Below the pieces are notes generated by a model. It worked only from the letters and a program-made list of their open reading frames with translations, did no database searches and was not told the DNA's origin. A stretch of 52,726 nucleotides of DNA from RYN-428 sp035551995 (GTDB lineage Bacteria > Planctomycetota > Phycisphaerae > Tepidisphaerales > Tepidisphaeraceae), in NCBI GenBank assembly GCA_035551995.1, contig DASZME010000070.1, positions 1 to 52,726 of the forward strand, written 5' to 3'. Shown one piece after another: positions 14,663-23,432 of this stretch (position 1 is its first letter; each line of letters starts with the position of its first letter). Made by a program: the position numbers and the translations under genes.

Positions 14663-15499
14663 TCATGGGGCCGACTCGTAGCCAACGATGGCGATCTTAT
14701 GCTTGTCGGCCAGTTCGATCACCTTTGGCTTATCGAGCATGATCGCGCGGCCGACTTCCAGAACAAGACACCCGGCCCGGGCGGCGGCCAGTTTTTCGAT
14801 CGTCGTTACGCCAACCGTGGGAACGTCCACGCGCATTTCCTGATTGGTGGACATTTTAATCAGCGTCCAGCCGGCGATTCGGCAAAGTTTTCCCGCGCGC
14901 TCGATCATGGCGTTGGTCCCCTCGACCGCTTCGACCGCGATCACGTCGCGATCGAGAATCGCGATCGATTGGCCGATGTCCAGTTTGCTGATGGTCGTGC
15001 AGATTTCATAGCCGACCCGGATGTCCGCCCACTGCGCGTCGGACGGAACCCGGCGGGTCATGACCCCGGCGGTGGCCAGATGGTCGGCGCAATATTGTGT
15101 GGAGTCGATCAAGGTAATTCCAGCCGAGGCCAGTTCATCGATCAAGCCGCGCAGGATGGCCTGCGGGCGCTTATCGCGACGGACGACACGCCAAAACAAC
15201 TTGGCGGTTCTCCAATCGGGAATATACCGGAAATAGCGCCATCGGTCGTAGATGTGAGATTTGTTGACTCGCCCCACCATGATCGCCTGATGGCACCCGA
15301 AATGGCGAAGGCGCCGAATCCACTGTCCGCATCGAAGGACGCCAACCCAGTGAAACTCGTCGCATTCCCGTTCGAGTTCCGGCCAGGCGTGGCCCGCGAA
15401 GGCAGTGCAAACGACCTTGCGTCCCGCCGCCCGGGCGCCACGTGCGACTAGAATCGGAAAGACGCCTTCGCCGGCGATAAGTCCCAGGGGATCTCCCAT
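14663..15499 (-). CDS. lpxI: UDP-2,3-diacylglucosamine pyrophosphatase LpxI (DUF1009)
   Basis: A 278-residue protein that matches LpxI: MGDPLGLIAGEGVFPILVARGARAAG at the N terminus, then QAIMVGRVNKSHIY, the RGLIDELASAGITLIDSTQY region, and the C-terminal signature DIGQSIAI, DRDVIAVEAVEGTNAMI, KLCRI and VDVPTVGVTTIEKLAAARAGCLVLEVGRAIMLDK. LpxI hydrolyses UDP-2,3-diacylglucosamine to lipid X in lipid A synthesis, in place of LpxH. I start at 15499; the frame extends upstream to 15556 without a ribosome-binding site. With kdsA and hldD elsewhere in the window it supports an LPS-producing cell. Confidence 0.93.
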   Translation of the reverse strand: MGDPLGLIAGEGVFPILVARGARAAGRKVVCTAFAGHAWPELERECDEFHWVGVLRCGQWIRRLRHFGCHQAIMVGRVNKSHIYDRWRYFRYIPDWRTAKLFWRVVRRDKRPQAILRGLIDELASAGITLIDSTQYCADHLATAGVMTRRVPSDAQWADIRVGYEICTTISKLDIGQSIAILDRDVIAVEAVEGTNAMIERAGKLCRIAGWTLIKMSTNQEMRVDVPTVGVTTIEKLAAARAGCLVLEVGRAIMLDKPKVIELADKHKIAIVGYESAP

Positions 15500-15611
15500 T
15501 GCGAATCGAAAGTACCATATGCGGACATGAACATCACGCGACGACCCTGGCGCCAATAATCATCGGGGGCTCGCACAACCTCCGTCTGCACCGCCACCAT
15601 CGGTCGTAAGT

Positions 15612-15860
15612 CTACTGATCGATCTTATGTCGCAACGGGCGTTGCGCCCGGCTGTCGACCACGTCCTCGGCATTGAGTTGATGTTCGGGATCTTGCTTGT
15701 TCGGCGTCCCGCCCGTCATCGAATCCGGTACATTAATCGGCGTTCCTTTGTTGTTGTCCAATCGTCCCATTCCCGCTTCTTTATCCGGATCCGCTCGTTC
15801 GTAGCTATTAGCCGGATTTGGGGCCGATTCCTTGGACAGCGGTCGGTTTCGTTCTGCCAT
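15612..15860 (-). CDS. small hydrophilic protein, unknown
   Basis: An 82-residue protein. The ATG at 15860 (MAERNRPLSKES) is preceded by a textbook AAGGAG at about 8 nt. It is almost entirely polar, rich in Asn, Pro, Asp, Gly and Lys, with no Cys and no membrane segment, so it is probably disordered. The motif NNKGTPINVPDSMTGGTPN stands out. I do not recognise it. The good start signal and isolated position make it a credible real gene, perhaps a stress protein (inference only). Confidence 0.6.
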   Translation of the reverse strand: MAERNRPLSKESAPNPANSYERADPDKEAGMGRLDNNKGTPINVPDSMTGGTPNKQDPEHQLNAEDVVDSRAQRPLRHKIDQ

Positions 15861-16099
15861 CGCAAACTCCTTATTAAAGCAAAGTTTCATCTGAATGGCA
15901 TGCGAAGGTTGTGCCGTTTGCACTCATCTGGAGGAAAATACCGGATAGCATTGGAAAAAATCGCCAGGCCGGGCCGGCGGTCAGTGGGGAACAGGCCCGG
16001 ATTGTCCGTTGTGTCGCCGCTTTAACTCTTGCAAAATCACTCGTCTAAGACGACAACACTCCCAACCGCGCCGTGCCCTGAACCGGGTGAAAGTCGGCT

Positions 16100-17059
16100 A
16101 TGCTTCTCAAACTCACGCACCAAACAGACCTGACATATTCCGATCTAATCAGCGAATCCGTCATGGAACTGCGCATGGCTCCGCGCCAGGAGCAGGACCA
16201 GCATCGCCTTTCGTTCACGCTAGCCATCGGGCCGCCCACGTCGGCCAATAGCTACTTCGACTGGATGGGCAATACCGTGCATTGGTTTACGGTGGCGTCG
16301 TTTCACAAGCAGATTCGGATTGTCGCCACCAGCGTGGTGGAGACCGATCGGCCGTTGGTCGATGTCCGGGCACTGCCGGACACGTGGCCGGTCAAGCCCT
16401 TGACCGCCGACTATGCGCTATACGATTTCACCCACTTCCGCGGCCCCATCGTCGATTCCCCCGCGCTTCACAAGCTCGTCGAACGGATCAAGCCCAAAGC
16501 CGGAGAATCGCTCGGCGGATTGGCGATGCGAACGCTCGACGTCGTCAAGGAAAAATTCGTTTTTAAAAAAGGGGTCACCAAGGCAACCAGCCCCATCACC
16601 GAAATTCTTGAAAAAGGCGCCGGCGTCTGCCAGGACTTCACCCAACTGATGATCGGCGTGGCCCGCGCGATCGGCATCCCCGCCCGATATGTCAGCGGCT
16701 TGGTTCACCCCGACGCCTCCAGCTACGTCGGCGCCACCGAAACGCATGCGTGGTGCGAATTGATGTTTCCGTCGATCGGGTGGATGGGGTTCGATCCGGC
16801 CAATCATCGCCAGGTCGGCGCCAACTATGTGAAAGTCGCCGTCGGTCGAGATTATCTGGATATTGCTCCAAACAAAGGGCGTTACACCGGCAAGGTGAGC
16901 GAGTCGATCGTCGTGACGGTCAACAGCGAAGAACTGCCCAGCGTTCCGCCTGAACTCGCCGCCGAGCGCATTCAATCGCTGGCGATTCCCACCTACGAAT
17001 CGGGCAGCATGGGACATATCGATCCAAATCAGCAGACGGAGCATCAGCAGCAACAATAG
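16100..17059 (+). CDS. bacterial transglutaminase-like cysteine protease
   Basis: A 319-residue protein with the usual two-part architecture: a beta-sandwich 'bacterial transglutaminase N' domain (1-~110, LLKLTHQTDLTYSDLI and MELRMAPRQEQDQ) and a transglutaminase core. The catalytic triad is visible: C177 in GAGVCQDFTQL, H216 in ETHAWCE and D232 in GWMGFDPANH. Members cleave or crosslink peptides; the natural substrate is usually unknown. No signal peptide, so probably cytoplasmic. The C terminus is Gln-rich (HQQQQ). The start at 16100 has no strong ribosome-binding site. Confidence 0.92.
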   Translation: MLLKLTHQTDLTYSDLISESVMELRMAPRQEQDQHRLSFTLAIGPPTSANSYFDWMGNTVHWFTVASFHKQIRIVATSVVETDRPLVDVRALPDTWPVKPLTADYALYDFTHFRGPIVDSPALHKLVERIKPKAGESLGGLAMRTLDVVKEKFVFKKGVTKATSPITEILEKGAGVCQDFTQLMIGVARAIGIPARYVSGLVHPDASSYVGATETHAWCELMFPSIGWMGFDPANHRQVGANYVKVAVGRDYLDIAPNKGRYTGKVSESIVVTVNSEELPSVPPELAAERIQSLAIPTYESGSMGHIDPNQQTEHQQQQ

Positions 17060-17099
17060 GAAAATCAGAAGTTCGAAAACCGAATTCCATTTTTGAGTC

Positions 17100-17147
17100 G
17101 CCCGTAGCACAGCCGTCTGGGCTACGTTCTGACGGCTGGAGACGGGC
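17100..17147. repeat. two-stem hairpin after the transglutaminase gene
   Basis: CAGCCGTC (17110-17117) pairs with GACGGCTG (17131-17138), and GCCCGT (17100-17105) pairs with ACGGGC (17142-17147). No T-tract follows. It looks like a repeat-derived hairpin of the kind common between planctomycete genes (last point from memory). Confidence 0.6.
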
Positions 17148-17318
17148 GGCATGCCCGCGCCGAAGGTTTATTCCAAAGAATTCCAAGGCCCAAGCCCGAG
17201 ATTTTGGTTTTTGCTTTTTCGGATTTCCACGCTCCCTTGTCCTCACCGCTCGTTGCCGATACGATGACTGATTGCACGCGGCGTGGCGTGGTTTCATGGC
17301 CTTGCGGAGTGATCTAAC

Positions 17319-17540
17319 GTGGCGAAAAGTGAGCCGATTGAAGTGGAAGCGACGGTAACCACCGCCCTGCCCAACGCGATGTTCAAGTTGAAGGTGGATA
17401 ATCTTGATACCGAAATCCTTGGCATCGTCTCGGGAAAAATGCGCAAGCATTTTATTCGAATCCTGCCCGGCGATCGCGTAAAAGTTCAGTTGTCGCCTTA
17501 CGATCTAACAAAAGGCCGAATCGTCTTTAGGCAGAAGTAA
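17319..17540 (+). CDS. infA: translation initiation factor IF-1
   Basis: A 73-residue OB-fold protein with the whole IF-1 pattern: IEVEATVTTALPNAMFKLKVDN, then ILGIVSGKMRKHFIRILPGDRVKVQLSPYDLTKGRIVFRQK. The length is typical (72-73). The start codon is GTG at 17319, with GGAG at 17306-17309. IF-1 blocks the ribosomal A site during initiation. Here it is not in a ribosomal protein cluster, which is normal for some phyla. Confidence 0.97.
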   Translation: MAKSEPIEVEATVTTALPNAMFKLKVDNLDTEILGIVSGKMRKHFIRILPGDRVKVQLSPYDLTKGRIVFRQK

Positions 17541-17886
17541 CCGCTCGCGTGTTTTTGGTCGTCAAAAAGCGCGGTCAAGAATAACATTCGCATCGAAGAT
17601 TCAACATTGTCTAGCGGTCCCTCCTTGCGGGGCGTTTGAATCCCGTTGTTTATCGCCCACAACCCGGCGGCGGGTGCGGCCATCTTTTTTGGCGAACGCT
17701 GTTGCCAAGCCGCGAAACGTGAAATTAAACGCGGGAATGGGGTTATGGCAAAAAAGACGGCCACACCCACCGGGGGCGCAAAACGGACCGATTGCTTTTG
17801 AATTCCGCGCCGCGTGATATACTGGCGGACGCGAGCCATGGATTGCCTCGCGTGTAACACCAAACCTTTCGCATGGAAGCAAACGC
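17541..17886. other. infA-alr intergenic region
   Basis: No gene supported. It contains a diverged copy of the 25-bp GC-rich repeat (17610-17633) and the probable alr promoter at its right end. Confidence 0.4.
17796..17823 (+). promoter_or_regulatory. probable promoter of alr
   Basis: TTTTGA (17796-17801) and TATACT (17818-17823) are 16 bp apart, about 63 bp before the alr start. The -10 box matches consensus in five of six positions; the -35 box is weaker. Confidence 0.4.
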
Positions 17887-19104
17887 ATGGACGCGAAGCA
17901 TTCCCTCGGCGAACCCCGGGTCCTGATCTCGCGCCAGGCGCTCCTTCATAACGCGTCGGTCATCCGCCGATCGCTCGACCCCTCCACCCGTATCTGTGCG
18001 ATTCTCAAAGCCGACGCCTATGGTCACGGCGCCGAGATCGTCGCCGACACGCTTTGCAATTTTACCGCCAACGGATCGCTCCGCCCGGCGGTGGACATGG
18101 TGGCCGTGGCCAGCCTCGACGAGGCGGCGGCACTGCCGGACGTGGCGCTTCCGGTGATCATCTTTCGGCCGCTGGAAAATATTTTCATCGGCCGCCAGCG
18201 TCAAAAGATCGAAGAGGCCATTCGTTGCGGCTGGACGATGACGGTCTGCTCGGCTTCCGCCGCCGATGATTTATCGCGCATCGCGATGACCGCCGCAAGC
18301 CGCGCGTCGGTGCAGGTGATGGTCGATACCGGCATGACGCGTTCAGGGGTTTGCGTCGAGCGCCTCGACGAAGTTTTGCAGAAAATATCTTCACGCCCGT
18401 CGCTGCGGTTGGCCGGAATCTGCACGCATTTCGCCAACGCCGAGGACTGCCAGGATCCGTTCACGCGCGATCAGCTTTTGGCGTTCCGCGCCGCCACGGA
18501 CGAAATCAGCGAAAGCTCGCGCGGGCGGATCGCGCGGCACGCCGCCAACTCGGCGGGCGTTTTCTTCCATCCCGATTCACATTTCGACATGGTTCGCCCC
18601 GGCCTCGCCCTTTATGGAATCGATCCGACCGGCAAGCCATCGTTCGATCGCCCGCTCAAGCCGGCCTTGAAGTGGACGGCGCCGCTGATATCCGCCAAGA
18701 CGGTTCGCAAAGGCACCGGCGTCGGCTACGGTCAGACCTGGCAGGCGCCGCGTGATACGCTCCTGGGATTGGTCCCGATCGGCTATGCCGACGGATATCC
18801 GCGAAGTCTGTCCAATAAAGCCGTCGTCGTGATTCACGGAAAAAAGGCGCCGGTCGTCGGGCGCGTGAGCATGGATATGCTGACGGTTGATCTGGGCGAA
18901 ATTCCCGGCGTGCGGATCGGAGATGAGGTGACGCTATTGGAGGATGATCCGCTTTCGCCGGTGAGCGTTTACAAGCTGGCCGAATGGCAGGAGACGATCC
19001 CCTACGAAGTTTTTTGCCGGATCGGGCCGCGGGTGCAACGGGTCGTCGTTGAAGTGGAGCAGGCGGAATTGCCGCACATGCGAAGTTCAAACCCGGACAT
19101 GTAA
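17887..19104 (+). CDS. alr: alanine racemase
   Basis: A 405-residue PLP enzyme that makes D-alanine for peptidoglycan. The lysine that binds PLP is K41 in ILKADAYGHG, and the second catalytic base is Y281 in GTGVGYGQTW. PIGYADGYPRSLSN, VVGRVSMDMLTVDL and the C-terminal TIPYEVFCRIGPRVQRVV strand are family signatures. The first 10 residues are an extra N-terminal tail. Peptidoglycan in planctomycetes was long disputed, so an intact alr is consistent with a wall. It is alone on the plus strand and converges on kdsA. Confidence 0.97.
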   Translation: MDAKHSLGEPRVLISRQALLHNASVIRRSLDPSTRICAILKADAYGHGAEIVADTLCNFTANGSLRPAVDMVAVASLDEAAALPDVALPVIIFRPLENIFIGRQRQKIEEAIRCGWTMTVCSASAADDLSRIAMTAASRASVQVMVDTGMTRSGVCVERLDEVLQKISSRPSLRLAGICTHFANAEDCQDPFTRDQLLAFRAATDEISESSRGRIARHAANSAGVFFHPDSHFDMVRPGLALYGIDPTGKPSFDRPLKPALKWTAPLISAKTVRKGTGVGYGQTWQAPRDTLLGLVPIGYADGYPRSLSNKAVVVIHGKKAPVVGRVSMDMLTVDLGEIPGVRIGDEVTLLEDDPLSPVSVYKLAEWQETIPYEVFCRIGPRVQRVVVEVEQAELPHMRSSNPDM

Positions 19105-19158
19105 ACCCCTTGGCGGGCGCGATGTTCGCCGCGCGTTCAACGAATCGCTTGAAAAGAT

Positions 19159-19971
19159 TTACCACCCCTTGCGAATCTGTGCGATCTGGGCGCATTCGGT
19201 CAATAATTTTTCGACGGCGCCAAAATCGAGCATCGTGGCGGCGTCGCTCTTTGCGTGCTTCGGATCGGGATGACATTCAAGAAATATCCCGTCAACCCCG
19301 GCGGCCGTCGCCGCTCGGGCGAGAAGCGGGGAATATTGCGGATTGCCGCCCGATTGCGTGCCTTGCCCGGCGGGCTGCTGGGTCGAATGCGTGACGTCGA
19401 AGATCACCGGACAGCCGAACGCCTTCATCACTTCAAGCCCGGTGAAATCATTCACCAGGCGGTTATACCCGAAGAATGTGCCCCGCTCGGTGAGCATCAC
19501 GCGCATGTTGCCGGTGGATCGGACTTTGTCGGCGGCGTTGCCCATCTCCTGCGGCGCCATGAACTGTCCTTTCTTAATGTTGACCGCTCTGCCCGATCGG
19601 CCACAGGCGAGCAGCAGGTCGGTCTGGCGGGCGAGAAAGGCCGGCACCTGCAATATATCCACCACCTGGGCGGCTTCGGCCACTTGGGCCGTTTCGTGCA
19701 CGTCGGTGAGAACCGCCACGCCCAGTTCGCGTTTCACGCGCTCCAGAACGACCAGTCCGTCTTCCAAACCGGGCCCGCGAAAACTGGCGTTGCTGGAACG
19801 GTTGGCTTTGTCGAAGCTGGCTTTGAAGACATAGCCCAATCCGAGCTTGTCGCAGATTTTTTTGATCCGCTGGCCGACGATCATGCAAAGATCACCCGAT
19901 TCGATGACGCAAGGGCCGCCGATGACGAACAGGGGAAACCGGTCGAGATGAAGCATGTCATTCATGGGCAT
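19159..19971 (-). CDS. kdsA: 3-deoxy-8-phosphooctulonate (Kdo-8-P) synthase
   Basis: A 270-residue TIM-barrel enzyme joining arabinose-5-phosphate and PEP to give Kdo-8-P for LPS. Motifs visible: FVIGGPCVIESGDL, FKASFDKANRSS near the N terminus, VLTDVHETAQV, QVPAFLARQTDLL, NIKKGQFMAP, LTERGTFFGYNRLVNDF, DVTHSTQQP and FLECHPDP. I start at 19971 (MPMNDM), which overlaps the end of the upstream lipid-kinase gene by 14 bp. The alternative start at 19965 is equally possible. The frame is open to 20127, but that part lies inside the kinase gene. The overlap suggests translational coupling. Confidence 0.96.
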   Translation of the reverse strand: MPMNDMLHLDRFPLFVIGGPCVIESGDLCMIVGQRIKKICDKLGLGYVFKASFDKANRSSNASFRGPGLEDGLVVLERVKRELGVAVLTDVHETAQVAEAAQVVDILQVPAFLARQTDLLLACGRSGRAVNIKKGQFMAPQEMGNAADKVRSTGNMRVMLTERGTFFGYNRLVNDFTGLEVMKAFGCPVIFDVTHSTQQPAGQGTQSGGNPQYSPLLARAATAAGVDGIFLECHPDPKHAKSDAATMLDFGAVEKLLTECAQIAQIRKGW

Positions 19972-20866
19972 TGGCGGGGACGATAAATGGGAGGCGCACC
20001 GGAAGCAAGCGGATGTCGATGGGCGTAAAGCCGCCGGCGTCGCCGTCGAGTTGAACCGGCGCCGACGTCTGCGATTCGATCCGGATCGATTTGCCGGTGA
20101 CGTACCGCGTTTCCGCCTGCCGCACATGCTGCTTGGCGGCGGCGTGGAGAAAAAATTTCACCAGCTCAAACCGCGTGCTGCACGGCATCACGCACACGTC
20201 CAGCACCCCGTCGTCGGGCCGCGCGAATGGAAGTACGGGGAATCCCGTTCCATATTCCTTTACATTGCCCACAAACGCGATGGCCGGGCGCGACGCCCAT
20301 ATTTCCACGTCATCCACGATCACGCGCAAATGCGGAAAGGAGTAATCCCGCATTGCGGTCATCGCCGGCACAACGTAGCTGGCCATGTTGATCGGCCCCT
20401 TGCGAATTCGATCCAGCTCATGAACCACCTGAGCGTCAAATCCGACGCCGGCCATTAGAAGAAAGAGTTGCCCGTTGGCGGTGGCCGCATCGAGCGTGCG
20501 GATATGAAGCCGGCGGACCGCGTCGCTTACCCCGGCTTCCAGCGTGCGTTCATTCCAATCGATGCCAAGATGCTGGCCCATGAGATTCGCGGTGCCAAAC
20601 GGCACCGGAAGCAGCGGCGGCATTTCCCCGCGAAGGGCAAGAAGGCGGCTGGCGACGGTTCTGAGCGTTCCGTCGCCGCCGATGATGACGGCGGCGCGGA
20701 TTTCGCCTTCGGTCCATGCTTCGGTCAGTTCTTCGGGACGATCAAGCGCGGTCCGCACGGCATATCCGTCGGCCCGAAGACGCCGTTCCAGGCGCTGCGC
20801 CGTCCACTTTCCACGACCCCGCCCGGCGATCGGATTGGCGAAGATGTTGACAGTTTCGACGCTCAC
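19958..20866 (-). CDS. diacylglycerol/sphingosine kinase-like lipid kinase (YegS/DagK type)
   Basis: A 302-residue protein with the DAGK catalytic fold: FANPIAGRGRG near the N terminus, the nucleotide-binding GGDGTLRTVA, PFGTANLMGQHLGI, and the C-terminal region with GFPVLPFARPDDGVLDVCVM. The substrate may be diacylglycerol or a related lipid and cannot be told from sequence. The start is GTG at 20866 with no clear ribosome-binding site. It ends inside the kdsA start, so the two form a unit linked to envelope lipid synthesis. Confidence 0.9.
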   Translation of the reverse strand: MSVETVNIFANPIAGRGRGKWTAQRLERRLRADGYAVRTALDRPEELTEAWTEGEIRAAVIIGGDGTLRTVASRLLALRGEMPPLLPVPFGTANLMGQHLGIDWNERTLEAGVSDAVRRLHIRTLDAATANGQLFLLMAGVGFDAQVVHELDRIRKGPINMASYVVPAMTAMRDYSFPHLRVIVDDVEIWASRPAIAFVGNVKEYGTGFPVLPFARPDDGVLDVCVMPCSTRFELVKFFLHAAAKQHVRQAETRYVTGKSIRIESQTSAPVQLDGDAGGFTPIDIRLLPVRLPFIVPANAHE

Positions 20867-20969
20867 TAATACAAATAGGGGCTTTGCATCACCGGGATCG
20901 GCTCGCTATGTGGCAAAATGCCGAGCGGCCAGCGGCCGCCGGTGAGGCAGCATACCGGATTAATTCTCT

Positions 20970-21875
20970 ATGAGCGAAATGACCGTCGCATCGATTAACG
21001 AACGAGCCTCCGAAGAATACTTCCGTCGCGGCCTTGACGCCGACCAGCAGGGCAACCACGAAAAGGCCTCGGAATTCTTCGAACGCGCTCTCTCGGAAAA
21101 CCCCGATAACGAACGCGCCTGCTTCAGCCTCGCCGTTCTCTATGACCGTCGCGGCGAAGACGCCAAGGCGATCGAGCTTTACGAGCGCGTGACGACCAGC
21201 CCGCCGGTTCATCTCAACGCGCTGATGAACCTCGCCGTTTTATACGAAGACAACAACCACTACGAAGAGGCGTATCGCTGCCTCGACGCGGTGTTGCGCA
21301 CCAGTCCGAATCATAATCGCGCCCGGCTGTTCATGAAGGACGTCGAGTCGGCGCGCTCGATGTACTACGACGAGGACAACGATCGCCGCGGCGATCGCCG
21401 AAACGCGGTCCTTGAAATTCCGATCACCGATTTCGAGCTGTCGGTGCGAAGCCGCAATTGCCTTAAGAAAATGAACATCCGCAATCTTGGCGACCTGCTT
21501 CGGACCACCGAACCCGAACTCCTGGGATACAAGAATTTTGGCGAAACAAGCCTCAACGAGATCAAGGGGTTGCTCGCCGCCAAGGGACTGCGGCTCGGTC
21601 AGGCGGCCGATGAATCCAAGGTCGTCGCCCGTCGTCCCGCCGCCCCGGCCGGCAATATCGCGCCCGAAGTTCTCGGCAAGATGATCGGCGATCTCGAGCT
21701 GTCCGTCCGCAGCCGCAAGGCGCTGCAGCGGCTCAACATCAACACGCTGGCCGAACTGGCCAGCCGCACCGAGGACGAACTGCTCGGCTGCAAAAACTTC
21801 GGACAGACCAGCCTGAACGAAATCAAGCAGCAGCTTGTGACCTTCGGGATGAATCTTCGGAAGTTGGAAGAATAA
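20970..21875 (+). CDS. TPR protein with two RNA-polymerase alpha-CTD modules
   Basis: A 301-residue protein. Residues ~12-115 hold three tetratricopeptide repeats (YFRRGLDADQQGNHEKASEF, ACFSLAVLYDRRGEDAKAIELY, ALMNLAVLYEDNNHYEEAYRC). Two modules follow that closely match the C-terminal domain of the RNA polymerase alpha subunit: ~148-205 (ELSVRSRNCLKKMNIRNLGDL ... KNFGETSLNEIKGLLAAKGLRLG) and ~240-298 (ELSVRSRKALQRLNINTLAEL ... KNFGQTSLNEIKQQLVTFGMNL). The first keeps the arginine, asparagine-cysteine pair and GxxSLxEI of E. coli alphaCTD DNA binding (R265, N268, C269, G296, S299, E302). The second keeps the arginine and helix-hairpin-helix but has K-A for N-C. Full-length RpoA is absent here. 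A promoter-DNA-binding adaptor is the natural inference. Confidence 0.9.
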   Translation: MSEMTVASINERASEEYFRRGLDADQQGNHEKASEFFERALSENPDNERACFSLAVLYDRRGEDAKAIELYERVTTSPPVHLNALMNLAVLYEDNNHYEEAYRCLDAVLRTSPNHNRARLFMKDVESARSMYYDEDNDRRGDRRNAVLEIPITDFELSVRSRNCLKKMNIRNLGDLLRTTEPELLGYKNFGETSLNEIKGLLAAKGLRLGQAADESKVVARRPAAPAGNIAPEVLGKMIGDLELSVRSRKALQRLNINTLAELASRTEDELLGCKNFGQTSLNEIKQQLVTFGMNLRKLEE

Positions 21876-22062
21876 ACGGTTGAGAAGCTTCAAATGAGGC
21901 GCATCGCGGCCGTCACGGACGCATGTTTTGGGGCACCGACACAGGCGATACGACTGCGCTGCAGATAATTCAAAGCCCCGGGTTCTCGGATTCATAACGG
22001 TTCATCGCTACGACATCGGCGTCGCTCGCCCGGCACATTTCAACAGCGAAGGAGAAAACGAC

Positions 22063-23088
22063 ATGGCTCGTCCCGTCACCCTATTCAGCGGCCAGTGGGC
22101 CGATCTGCCCTTTGAAACGATCTGCGCCAAAGCCAAGCAATTTGGCTTTGACGGCATCGAATTGCCCTGCTGGGGCGACCATTTTGAAGTCGACAAAGCC
22201 CTCAAGGACAAAAACTACTGCAAGACCCGCTGGGACATTCTCACGAGCCACGGCCTCAAGACCTACGCCATCTCCAATCATCTGGTCGGCCAGGCGGTCT
22301 GCGATAATATCGACGAGCGCCACAAACTGATTTTGCCCGAAGATGTGTGGGGCGACGGCAATCCCGCCGGCGTGCAACAGCGCGCCGCCCAGAAGATGGT
22401 GGATACCGCCAGGGCCGCCCGCGCCTTGTTCGACGCCGCCCCGGAAAAGTCTCCTTTTCCCGTGACGGTCAACGGATTTACCGGCTCGAGCATCTGGCAT
22501 TCGCTCTACGCCTTCCCGCCCACCAGCCAGGAATATTGGCAGAAGGGGTTTGACGATTTCGCGAAGAAGTGGACGCCGATCCTTAACGAGTTCGACAAGC
22601 TCGACGTGCGTTTCGCCCTGGAAGTCCACCCGACGGAAATCGCCTTCGATATCGCCTCGGCACAGCGCGCCGTCACGGCGATCAAGGGGCACAAGCGGTT
22701 CGGCTTTAACTACGACCCTTCGCACCTTGGCTATCAGCACGTCGATTACGTGAAATTCATCCGCACGTTCCCCGACCGTATCTTCCACGTCCACATCAAG
22801 GATGCCTGGTGGGGCCACGGCGACGGCACCGTCGGCGTCTTTGGCGGCCATACCACCTTCGCCGATCCCGCCCGCTACTGGGATTTCCGCTCGCCGGGCC
22901 GGGGCGACGTGAACTTCGAGGACATCATCGTGGCGCTCAATGACATCAAATACAACGGACCGCTTTCGGTGGAATGGGAAGACAGCCGAATGGACCGCGA
23001 GCATGGCGCCGCCGAGGCCGCGGCGTTTGTGAGGAAGATCGATTTTAAGCCGTCGGCGATCGCGTTCGATGCGCAATTTGATCGGTGA
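22063..23088 (+). CDS. sugar phosphate isomerase/epimerase (AP endonuclease 2 family)
   Basis: A 341-residue TIM-barrel protein. The start at 22063 has a strong AAGGAGAAAAC just before; the frame is open to 21928. Features: LPFETICAKAKQFGFDGIELPCWGDHFEV at strand 1-2, FALEVHPTEIAFDI with a metal-binding Glu/His, NYDPSHLGYQHVD, FHVHIKDAWW with HIKD metal ligands, and PLSVEWEDSRMDREHG at the C terminus. Members often act on inositol or hexuloses, and planctomycetes carry many paralogues. Exact substrate unknown. It stands alone after the TPR-alphaCTD gene. Confidence 0.92.
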   Translation: MARPVTLFSGQWADLPFETICAKAKQFGFDGIELPCWGDHFEVDKALKDKNYCKTRWDILTSHGLKTYAISNHLVGQAVCDNIDERHKLILPEDVWGDGNPAGVQQRAAQKMVDTARAARALFDAAPEKSPFPVTVNGFTGSSIWHSLYAFPPTSQEYWQKGFDDFAKKWTPILNEFDKLDVRFALEVHPTEIAFDIASAQRAVTAIKGHKRFGFNYDPSHLGYQHVDYVKFIRTFPDRIFHVHIKDAWWGHGDGTVGVFGGHTTFADPARYWDFRSPGRGDVNFEDIIVALNDIKYNGPLSVEWEDSRMDREHGAAEAAAFVRKIDFKPSAIAFDAQFDR

Positions 23089-23432
23089 GACTTGTCTTCG
23101 GCGTCACCGCAATTCGTGGAAAAGCTGCTTCCTCTTGTCGCGGTTAACCATTGCGACATCGATAGGATTGTTGAGTCAAAACCGGTTAGGTTGTCGGCGT
23201 TCATCCAGAAACTTTCGTAGTTCAGGACTTTTTAGTTCCAGCGGCATAATCGAATTGTAGGAGGAAACGCGGCCGCGTTGGCGGAATTTGCGTGCCGGAA
23301 GCGTTTCTCAAGTCGCTGTAGCGTTTCGTCGTTTATTAATTCCGGCCCTGCTCGGGCGCGCGTGTGCCGCGACGATCGCTCGCTAAACTAAAGCGGAAAA
23401 TGAGATAGATGGCCGAAAGATTTCGGCGTCGA
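23089..23432. other. convergent intergenic region with repeat
   Basis: No gene supported. It holds TTCTCAAGTCGCTGTAGC (23305-23322), which recurs with one mismatch at 32617-32634. A GCCGAAAGATTTCGGC hairpin lies near 23410, just past the end of the ThuA gene, without a strong T-tract. Confidence 0.45.

Noticed and set aside
14189..15451. 420-codon plus-strand frame over the methyltransferase and lpxI genes
   Set aside because: It is the antisense shadow of two recognised minus-strand genes.
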